In this document: piece after piece, positions 5,678 to 9,935 of the stretch | Layout: the number at the start of each line of letters is the position of its first letter | Position numbering within the stretch: position 1 is the stretch's first letter | Source of the DNA: Bacillus mycoides | Lineage (GTDB): Bacteria > Bacillota > Bacilli > Bacillales > Bacillaceae_G | DNA length: 9,935 bases | Reading direction: 5' to 3' | Assembly: GCF_000832605.1 (NCBI RefSeq) | Contig: NZ_CP009689.1 | Location: 1-9,935, forward strand | Program-made: the position numbers and the translations under genes | The notes under the pieces: generated by a model | What the model saw: the letters and a program-made list of their open reading frames with translations, nothing else | Database searches by the model: none | What the model was told of the DNA's origin: nothing

Positions 5678-5787
5678 TCTTTAAAATCCTTTCCGAAATT
5701 TTCTGAACATATCAAGGGAATTCCTATCAATATCGATTTTTCTAAGTTATCAACTAACCTTTTCATACCCCTTTTTCCTAATATAAA

Positions 5788-5796
5788 ATTATACCA
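5788..5796 (-). promoter_or_regulatory. Extended -10 promoter of the LXG operon
   Basis: On the minus strand TGGTATAAT (5796-5788) is a perfect -10 with the TGn extension. A good -35 is not present at 17 bases (ATAATT). Predicted start is near 5781, leaving an untranslated leader of about 100 bases before the ATG at 5677. Confidence 0.6.
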
Positions 5797-5847
5797 TGTA
5801 AAAAACTAGAAATTATTTTTAATTTAAGTCACATTATATAAATAATA

Positions 5848-5887
5848 CGATTTTCGAATTAATCACTTATTAGCAATTTGAAAATCG
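5848..5887. promoter_or_regulatory. Inverted repeat upstream of the toxin promoter, possible operator
   Basis: CGATTTTCGAATT (5848-5860) and AATTTGAAAATCG (5875-5887) are inverse copies at 12 of 13 positions, 14 bases apart. They lie about 55-95 bases upstream of the -10, where an activator could bind. The role is inferred. Confidence 0.4.
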
Positions 5888-5917
5888 CATATAAATTTAA
5901 ATTGACATATTTATAGC

Positions 5918-5956
5918 AAGGGAATGCTTGTAGACTGATCTATACTGCATTCCCTT
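5918..5956. terminator. Hairpin, possible terminator
   Basis: AAGGGAATGC (5918-5927) and GCATTCCCTT (5947-5956) are perfect inverse copies. The 19-base loop has its own small stem (TAGA/TCTA). Only a weak T run (TTATTGT) follows on the plus strand. It may insulate the toxin promoter from the block to its right. Confidence 0.4.
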
Positions 5957-6037
5957 ATTGTATGTATGCTATATTCTTATTCGCCTTTTTCTAACAGTAG
6001 AACCACGAATCTTGGCGAAGACATTGGTTTTTGCCCT

Positions 6038-6216
6038 GTCCTGGGGTCCGTCCTCGCTTTTTATTCCACGGTTCCCTTGACCACGAGCCTCCGAACCCTC
6101 AAACTCCCAAAGCTAACCCCAGCGGGCAAAAACCGCCCTTCTGGGGCCACCCCTGGCGAGTTTGCATGAGGGTTCCCCTCATCGTCAAGGAACTTTCGCG
6201 GCATAAACGCCAGGAC
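6038..6216 (-). other. GC-rich nested hairpin, candidate ssoA-type single-strand origin
   Basis: Five concentric pairings stack in order: GTCCTGG/CCAGGAC (6038-6044, 6210-6216), GTTCCcTTGAC/GTCAAGGAAC (6071-6081, 6184-6193), GAACCCTCA/TGAGGGTTC (6093-6101, 6167-6175), AACTC/GAGTT (6102-6106, 6158-6162) and CCCCAG/CTGGGG (6117-6122, 6141-6146). On the minus strand TTTATGCCGCGAAAG (6207-6193) matches 13 of 15 bases of the RSB element of ssoA origins (TTTATGCCGAGAAAA, from memory). TAGCTT (6115-6110), left unpaired in the fold, resembles CS-6 (TAGCGT). ssoA lets rolling-circle plasmids convert single strands to duplex. GC content is far above its neighbours. A structured RNA is the alternative. 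Confidence 0.6.
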
Positions 6217-6262
6217 TCAGCGATTCCACATGCGCGGCAACCACGATTCCTTCTAAATACAT

Positions 6263-6292
6263 TTTTTATTTATTGCTAACAATAAATAAAAA
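6263..6292. repeat. AT-rich 13-bp inverted repeat
   Basis: TTTTTATTTATTG (6263-6275) and CAATAAATAAAAA (6280-6292) are perfect inverse copies around CTAA. It lies about 75 bases past the stop of the 92-residue gene and could end that transcript, though the stem is weak and lacks GC pairs. Confidence 0.4.
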
Positions 6293-6366
6293 GCTAATTT
6301 TCACATAAAATTATATCTATAATTTCACTTACCGTATTTTAAAACTTCTTAATAAAAAACAGAACA

Positions 6367-6645
6367 TTAAAGTGTATTATATTTTTTTACTTGTAATGGG
6401 ATAGTTACAACATATAAATCTACAGCATAATAAGTAATCCAAATCCCTTTACCTTCAACATCAAGTTTTGATTGGTAAAACTGTTCTAAAATTTTTCGTT
6501 TCCCCCATCTTTTAGGGAACCATTTGAATACTTTAGGAACATTATATTTTTTATTAGACCATACCTTTAATCTCCATAGAACTAAAATAACTGTAATCAA
6601 GATAATAAAATTAATAAACTCAGAATATGAAGATTTTAAAAACAT
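6367..6645 (-). CDS. Small single-pass membrane protein, 92 residues, unknown
   Basis: Unrecognised. One hydrophobic segment (FINFIILITVILVLWRL, about 10-26) near the N-terminus is followed by a strongly basic stretch with aromatics (NKKYNVPKVFKWFPKRWGKRK, 31-51), placing the bulk in the cytoplasm by the positive-inside rule. Residues 52-92 contain strand-like segments (GIWITYYAVDLYVVTIPLQV, 67-86). ATG at 6645 follows AGAGGA at a short distance. It lies 34 bases after the 67-residue membrane protein gene and is probably transcribed with it and the MerR-like gene. The steady codon pattern and ribosome site support a real gene. Nothing indicates a function. Confidence 0.6.
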   Translation of the reverse strand: MFLKSSYSEFINFIILITVILVLWRLKVWSNKKYNVPKVFKWFPKRWGKRKILEQFYQSKLDVEGKGIWITYYAVDLYVVTIPLQVKKYNTL

Positions 6646-6679
6646 ATATCCTCTACCTTTTCATTAGAAATGTAATAAC

Positions 6680-6883
6680 TTATCCTCTTAAAATAGCTTT
6701 TTTTACAATAAAATAAGTAATAGAAAATAATAAACAAGTACCAATTATACCAAAAACCGCAACTGAAATGTTACCTGCTAATGTTTCATCCGGATCTAAT
6801 GAATTAGGTAAAATTGTACCGAAAATCGCAATACACGCTAATATAATCATAAGATATTTAAATTTTTTCACCTTTTTATTCAT
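6680..6883 (-). CDS. Small two-pass membrane protein, 67 residues, unknown
   Basis: Unrecognised. A basic start (MNKKVKKFKY) leads into a first membrane segment (LMIILACIAIFGTIL, 11-25), a short acidic outer loop (PNSLDPDETLAGN, 26-38) and a second segment (ISVAVFGIIGTCLLFSITYF, 39-58), with a basic end (VKKAILRG). Both termini should face the cytoplasm. ATG at 6883 follows GGGAGAT. The gap to the MerR-like gene is 54 bases, so an operon is likely. Possible roles such as a membrane anchor for plasmid partition, a small toxin or an immunity-type protein cannot be separated from the sequence alone. Confidence 0.6.
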   Translation of the reverse strand: MNKKVKKFKYLMIILACIAIFGTILPNSLDPDETLAGNISVAVFGIIGTCLLFSITYFIVKKAILRG

Positions 6884-6937
6884 ACTAATTATCTCCCTAA
6901 ATCTTTAATAATAAATTCTTTACCCAATCTCAAAAAA

Positions 6938-7489
6938 TCATTTTCCAAATAATTTCGCAAAAAAACCTTTTGGTTTTGTAGCTCCCGTTAATAGTTTTGT
7001 TTCTTGTACTTCTCTAATTGTTTCAAGTAACTTCTGATCACGTTTCTCTAACTTATTATCAATATAATCTTGTTTTTTTTGAAGTTGTTCAATTAACAAT
7101 TTATTAAATTCCTCTTGTTTCTCACTATATTCTCTAAGTTTACTAACTTCATTTTTTAATGATTTTAATTCTTCAGCTAAAATTTCTCCAGCTTCTTTAC
7201 TAGGTACAGGCTTTATACTTTCCCCACCTGTAGCAAAATAATGTTCAATTTGTTTTATTGAGTAATTCTGTTCTCTATGTAATTGTTTAACCATCTTCAT
7301 TTGCTCAAGAGCTTTCTCATTAAAAACATTATAGCCTGATTCATTTTTCTCTAAAGGAATATATGTCCTTAGTTCTTTCATCCAATTTCTTATAACATTT
7401 GGCGATTCATCTAAACACAATGCAACTTCTTTAACAGTCATGGCTATATAACCTGGTTTTTCTTCACCTAGGTTTTCACTTTTATCCAT
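6938..7489 (-). CDS. MerR-like DNA-binding protein with coiled coil (DUF3967-type), likely plasmid partition
   Basis: The N-terminus is a MerR-type winged helix: MTVKEVALCLDESPNVIRNW, then GYNVFNEKALEQMKMVKQLH and SIKQIEHYF. A linker is followed by a long heptad-rich coiled coil (EELKSLKNEVSKLREYSEKQ) and a DUF3967-like end (KQDYIDNKLEKRDQKLLETI), closing in the basic-aromatic GFFAKLFGK. This plan is shared with pSK1 Par and related one-protein segregation systems, where the N-domain binds repeats upstream of its gene. I prefer ATG at 7489 (183 residues) over GTG at 7501 because AAGGTGG lies about eight bases before the ATG; the GTG lacks a site. Repeats matching this expectation run from 7451 to 7620. 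The role in partition is inferred; the fold is well supported. Confidence 0.8.
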   Translation of the reverse strand: MDKSENLGEEKPGYIAMTVKEVALCLDESPNVIRNWMKELRTYIPLEKNESGYNVFNEKALEQMKMVKQLHREQNYSIKQIEHYFATGGESIKPVPSKEAGEILAEELKSLKNEVSKLREYSEKQEEFNKLLIEQLQKKQDYIDNKLEKRDQKLLETIREVQETKLLTGATKPKGFFAKLFGK

Positions 7490-7620
7490 CTTTTTACCCA
7501 CCTTTAAAACCTAGATAAAAACCTAAGTTTTTTAAATATCAAGGGTTATTTTCCAAAAAATCAACCTTGATACCTAGGTATAAAACCTAGGTTTTTACTA
7601 ATTCATTTTACTAAGGTTTA
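7451..7620. repeat. Array of AACCTAGGTTTT-like boxes, candidate centromere/operator
   Basis: At least six related boxes: ACCTGGTTTT (7451-7460), ACCTAGGTTTT (7466-7476), AAAACCTAGAT (7506-7516), AAACCTAAGTTT (7519-7530), TACCTAGGTA (7571-7580) and the perfect palindrome AAAACCTAGGTTTT (7582-7595), plus CTAAGGTTTA (7611-7620). Neighbours in a pair are 12-15 bases apart. The first two lie inside the MerR-like gene. TATCAAGG (7537-7544) and CCTTGATA form an additional inverted pair. A promoter for the gene (TTGATA at 7542-7537 on the minus strand) falls inside the array, so the protein probably represses itself. Confidence 0.65.
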
Positions 7621-8171
7621 TATCCTTCTGTCATATAAAAATAACGGAATTCTTCACATCTCTAAGTCATACTTCATTTTCTTCTTAATAAATGATTATT
7701 TAATCCATATAGCGAAGACCATGGCCGCGCCACAAAATTTTTTCTAATAACCTTGCAACAAACCACAATTAAAATTACATTCTTGTTTTTTTAGCATAAT
7801 AAAATTCAGTTAAAAAATAATTCATTTTATAAAATTGGAAATTCCGAATCAAAAAAGAGAGAAGAGCATAAGGGGTTTTTGGGCCCAACTAGGGGTTGGG
7901 ACTAGGCGGAGCCTAGCTTAAACGTGGGTACACGAAAATTCCCAGGATGTCCACTCACTGACGACACAAAACCCTCCAAATGTCCCCATTATGTCCCGAG
8001 ATGTAGACTCAGTGAGTACACAAAGTCCCTTTGATGTCTCCATATGAGTACTCACTAACGACATGATATTTTTAATAAATTGCAATCAAACATTACTTCA
8101 AAATACTAAAAGAGATCAATCTAAATTGAGTAATTAATTTGTAAGGGGATTGTGTATAGAAAATTAGCTAT
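7621..8171. other. Gene-free region with hairpins and iteron-like repeats
   Basis: No supported gene. The left half (7621-7860) is AT-rich apart from a short GC patch, CCATGGCCGCGCC, near 7719-7731. From 7881 come three small hairpins: CCCAAC/GTTGGG (7884-7900), CTAGGC-GGA-GCCTAG (7902-7916) and CGTG/CACG (7923-7934). Then come ACTCACTGACGACA (7953-7966), its inverse core TCAGTGAGT (8009-8017) and ACTCACTAACGACA (8050-8063), interleaved with repeated ATGTCC/ATGTCTC words. The set looks like a protein-binding origin or transfer region. Confidence 0.5.
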
Positions 8172-8207
8172 ATAAAAAGCCACAAGAGCACTAAACTCTT
8201 GTGGCTT
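8172..8207 (-). terminator. Intrinsic terminator of the SUKH immunity gene
   Basis: AAGCCACAAGAG (8177-8188) and CTCTTGTGGCTT (8196-8207) are perfect 12-bp inverse copies with a 7-base loop. On the minus strand the stem is followed by TTTTATA. It lies 18 bases past the stop at 8225. Confidence 0.9.
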
Positions 8208-8224
8208 CACTTTTACTATTCATG

Positions 8225-8755
8225 TTAAAAATCTAAATCTTTTTCATTACCATCATAATCTATTAGTAATGATCCTTCGTCTAAGGTATCCATTAACCAT
8301 TCCACCAAACCACTCCATGATCTAGAAACGCTGTTAGTCTCCCTATCCCACTGTATTACTGTTGCATTGTATCCATTGCTTGATTCTAAGTCTATACAAA
8401 TAGTGTCACCATAGCTTAAATCTGCAATGATTAAATACGTGTCTGGCACCCCTATCGGTCTTCGTTCTTTTTTAAACGAATCATTTAGATAGAAGCCACT
8501 ACGCTGTTTTGGGCCCCAAGCAGCTATATAAATTTCTGATAGGACCGTTCCAGGTATAAATAATTCTCCACCATTATACAATTGAAGAAAATCTTTATAT
8601 ATATCAGGAATTTGGATGTTAAGTTCATTTTGAAGGCTTGTTATATCTTCTAAACCAATTCCATCATTTAAGATATGAATACCATCTACATATTTATTAA
8701 CTTCCTCAAAAAATGGTTGTAAATGATTATTTTTTGAATAATATTTTCTTAGCAT
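8225..8755 (-). CDS. SUKH (SMI1/KNR4) family immunity protein, 176 residues
   Basis: SUKH-1 features run in order: an N-terminal helix with acidic residues, LQNELNIQIPDIYKDFLQLY then NGGELF (41-66), YLIIADLSYGDTICIDL (107-123), VIQWDRE (133-139) and the closing RSWSGLVEWL (145-154). SUKH proteins bind and neutralise nuclease domains of polymorphic toxins; Bacillus subtilis YobK, the partner of the LXG nuclease YobL, is a known example. Its start lies 14 bases past the stop of a broken nuclease-toxin tail (8770-9081), the usual toxin-immunity order. ATG at 8755 follows AGGGAG. The gene is intact with its own terminator while the toxin is dead, so it is an orphan immunity gene. Which toxin it neutralises is inferred. 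Confidence 0.88.
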   Translation of the reverse strand: MLRKYYSKNNHLQPFFEEVNKYVDGIHILNDGIGLEDITSLQNELNIQIPDIYKDFLQLYNGGELFIPGTVLSEIYIAAWGPKQRSGFYLNDSFKKERRPIGVPDTYLIIADLSYGDTICIDLESSNGYNATVIQWDRETNSVSRSWSGLVEWLMDTLDEGSLLIDYDGNEKDLDF

Positions 8756-8769
8756 AAAACCATCTCCCT

Positions 8770-9081
8770 CTATTCATGTTTCCAAGGTACAACGTCTCCA
8801 AAGTCAGTCATACTGTCATTCTTAAGAGTATAGTAGCCATTTGTAGGATTGTGATAATTTCCACGGTGAGCGTCAAAATGTTCATTTACATCCATATTCC
8901 TTCCCTTTAAAAATTGAATATTAGCTGGCTCGCCAGCTAAATCAGGATATTCGGTAGCAGATTTCATATGTTGTCCCTCTTAACCTTTCACTCTTCCAAT
9001 GTTTTTAACCAATTCTTTCTCTTGTCTCCATCCTTGGCTAACAACTTTCTGACGAAAAGCTGAAAACTGTTTATCTGTTAG
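8770..9081 (-). pseudogene. Broken C-terminal fragment of an HNH/GHH-type nuclease toxin
   Basis: The frame reads LTDKQFSAFRQKVVSQGWRQ (1-20), then GRVKG, a TAA stop, EGQHMKS, then ANIQFLKGRNMDVNEHFDAH and a tail ending VVPWKHE. Toxins of this kind (YobL/YxiD-like tails) read KGYxGHHMKS here: the stop replaces the Tyr codon and Gln replaces the first His of the GHH motif. No LXG or other N-terminal domain lies upstream; a stop precedes codon 1 and the region beyond 9082 is non-coding. A 65-residue peptide could start from ATG at 8967 behind GAGGGA, but it would lack half of the motif. I call it a decayed toxin left beside its SUKH immunity gene. The family assignment is by pattern. Confidence 0.72.
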
Positions 9082-9595
9082 TCATTTTCCTTTTACATAT
9101 AAAACACATAATGTCATTCAAACGATCCAGAATCCTTTTTAAAGAATATAAAACTAAAACAATACTATTTGTCGCGAAAACGAAAATAAACGCTTAAAAA
9201 GCAAAATAGACAGGTTTAAAAGAAGGTTTTCCTTTGCTTTTGGGGTTGAGGCTGGTTCGTCGTGTGGGGACGAGCCCCCACGTATTACGTATCTATCAAT
9301 ATGGTAAGTGAAATTATTAGACGAAAGCACTAGCGGTTCGGCTCGTATAATAGCAATTCAAGCCGATGATCCCCAATAGTTGCTTTTGGATGTATCGGCT
9401 TGGTGATATCCAAACTTGAGCCGAAAAAAGTTTTGCAAGGATGTAGCAAAGCGAAAAGGGTGGAGATTTTTTGTAGCAAAGCGAAAGAAAATACGACCCG
9501 TTCCTTGCGGAACTTTTAGCTATTTCTATATAGAGTGAGAAGGGACAAGTATACCAAAGTAGAAAATACCCAGTAATACCAAGGGTTTCAGGATT
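9082..9595. other. Gene-free region with hairpins and a direct repeat
   Basis: No supported gene. Visible structure: GTGGGG/CCCCAC hairpin (9264-9281); a longer stem built on CAAGCCGAT/ATCGGCTTG (9359-9367, 9394-9402); the direct repeat TGTAGCAAAGCGAAA at 9442-9456 and 9472-9486 (30-base period); and a GTTCC-TTGC-GGAAC stem followed by TTTT (9500-9517). GC is higher than in the genes beside it. It may hold part of the replication origin or a transfer site; no nick consensus is recognised. Confidence 0.5.
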
Positions 9596-9649
9596 TTTCG
9601 TACTTACCGTTTTTGGTAAGTAAACTTACCGTTTTTGGTAAGTACGAAA
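9596..9649. repeat. Tandem palindromes behind rep, candidate origin or Rep-binding site
   Basis: Two 21-bp copies of ACTTACCGTTTTTGGTAAGTA (9602-9622 and 9624-9644) follow each other at a 22-base period. Each is itself a hairpin (CTTACC/GGTAAG around GTTTTT). The pair is framed by TTTCGTACTTACC (9596-9608) and its exact inverse (9637-9649), so the whole 54 bp is one larger palindrome. Four half-sites on the same helix face suit a dimeric winged-helix protein such as Rep. Confidence 0.6.
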
Positions 9650-9653
9650 TTAA

Positions 9654-9683
9654 CAAAAAAAGTCTACTAATTAAAGTAGACTT
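9654..9683 (-). terminator. Intrinsic terminator of rep
   Basis: AAGTCTACT (9660-9668) and AGTAGACTT (9675-9683) pair around a 6-base loop. On the minus strand the stem is followed by a T run (9661-9654). The stem's first bases overlap the rep TAA at 9684-9682. Confidence 0.88.
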
Positions 9684-9935
9684 AAAATAATTTAATAGGC
9701 AAATTTTTAAGCTGTTTAGGAACCTTTCTAAACATAGCTTTAAGTGTCGGGTTAACTTCATCTCTATTCCCTGAAAACATAACATGAGGATTTATAAACA
9801 AAGCATATGCCCTAACATTATTATCATCAACACCACTCTCTGAACGAGCAATAATGCCTTTATCAATTAATTTTCTAACCAAAGGACTAACTTTCGTTTC
9901 ATGTCTTCCTATTTTTTTGGCTAATTCTCGCTGAG
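9682..9935 (-). CDS. Plasmid replication-type winged-helix protein, C-terminal part (continues at 1)
   Basis: This is the C-terminal half of the gene whose start lies at 331. It is open to the window edge, and the split codon completes as ACT (Thr111). Residues 112-160 form a helix-turn-helix with wing: QRELAKKIGRHETKV, then VRKLIDKGIIARSES, then a strand reading YALFINPHVMF. The phrase NPHVMFSGNRDEVN resembles the 'NPxLMxRG/NPYVMF' segment seen after the wing in RepL-type plasmid proteins, from memory. The product ends in KNLPIKLF at a TAA that overlaps the terminator stem. An internal TTG at 9882 would give only a 66-residue stub and is not the real start. Function is inferred as the replication initiator; no rolling-circle catalytic Tyr/HUH motif is visible, as is usual for RepL-like proteins. 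Confidence 0.8.
   Translation of the reverse strand, partial: QRELAKKIGRHETKVSPLVRKLIDKGIIARSESGVDDNNVRAYALFINPHVMFSGNRDEVNPTLKAMFRKVPKQLKNLPIKLF

Larger units (their letters stand above)
5678..6366. other. Gene-free region: toxin-operon control and GC-rich origin-like block
   Basis: No supported gene; two plus-strand open frames near 5966-6279 fall in the GC-rich block and are products of its composition and pairing. From left to right the stretch contains the toxin-operon promoter (5788-5796), two inverted repeats (5848-5887, 5918-5956), the nested hairpin block (6038-6216) and an AT-rich hairpin (6263-6292). Confidence 0.65.

Noticed and set aside
6038..6216. Large structured RNA of a known class (for example a group II intron piece or tmRNA)
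   Set aside because: I see no tmRNA tag frame, intron domain V or riboswitch core; the RSB-like match favours a single-strand origin, though RNA is not excluded.
5966..6279. Two overlapping plus-strand open frames (67 and 82 residues) in the GC-rich block
   Set aside because: They lie wholly inside the nested hairpin block, have no ribosome site and show Pro/Ser/Thr-rich low-sense translation; the pairing explains the sequence better.
7501..7501. GTG at 7501 as start of the MerR-like protein
   Set aside because: The AAGGTGG ribosome site overlaps it and is correctly placed for ATG at 7489.
7653..7735. Short GC patch CCATGGCCGCGCC as an oriT or att core
   Set aside because: A small near-palindrome with no repeats or flanking symmetry; too little to support a call.
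9596..9649. CRISPR-like repeat
   Set aside because: There are only two copies at a 22-base period with a 1-base separation and no spacers.
9588..9785. Minus-strand open frame of 65 residues overlapping the rep end
   Set aside because: It overlaps rep in another frame and runs through the rep terminator and the tandem palindromes.

Overview
The window looks like one complete small circular plasmid (9,935 bp, AT-rich) of a low-GC Gram-positive, most likely the Bacillus cereus/thuringiensis group. The main evidence for a circle is a minus-strand gene that leaves the window at base 1 and re-enters at base 9935 in the same reading frame. The split codon A|CT reads Thr, and the joined product is a continuous 194-residue winged-helix replication-type protein. 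The host assignment rests on base composition, strong GGAGG-type ribosome sites, the T7SS LXG toxin layout and a MerR-like/DUF3967-type plasmid protein. It is inference.

Replication and maintenance. The rep gene spans the junction (9682-9935 plus 1-331, minus strand). Its leader (332-490) has a hairpin over the ribosome site and an apparent antisense RNA on the opposite strand. A tandem palindrome (9596-9649) lies behind rep. A GC-rich, deeply nested inverted-repeat block (6038-6216) looks like an ssoA-type single-strand origin. A MerR-like coiled-coil protein (6938-7489) has an array of AACCTAGGTTTT-like boxes upstream, as in one-protein partition systems. Two small membrane proteins follow it. 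A 190-residue tyrosine recombinase (1394-1966) lies next to three related 32-bp sites, two of which flank a small lipoprotein gene (1007-1141).

Cargo. The minus-strand block 5677-2354 is a type VII secretion (T7SSb) antibacterial cassette. In order it holds a Lap1-like helical partner, a DUF3958/Lap2-like partner, a 460-residue LXG toxin with a glycine-rich hydrophobic C-terminus, a six-pass membrane protein that is the likely immunity factor, a frameshifted remnant and a DUF4176-like protein. No secretion machinery is present, so the toxin would depend on the host chromosome's T7SS. A second toxin locus (9081-8225) has decayed: the tail of an HNH/GHH-type nuclease toxin with a stop codon and a lost motif histidine is followed by an intact SUKH (SMI1/KNR4) immunity gene.

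Taken together this looks like a non-conjugative bacteriocin-style plasmid whose weapon leaves through the host T7SS. It carries toxin plus immunity, an extra orphan immunity gene, and modules for copy control, partition and dimer resolution. I see no relaxase, antibiotic-resistance gene, rRNA, tRNA or CRISPR array.
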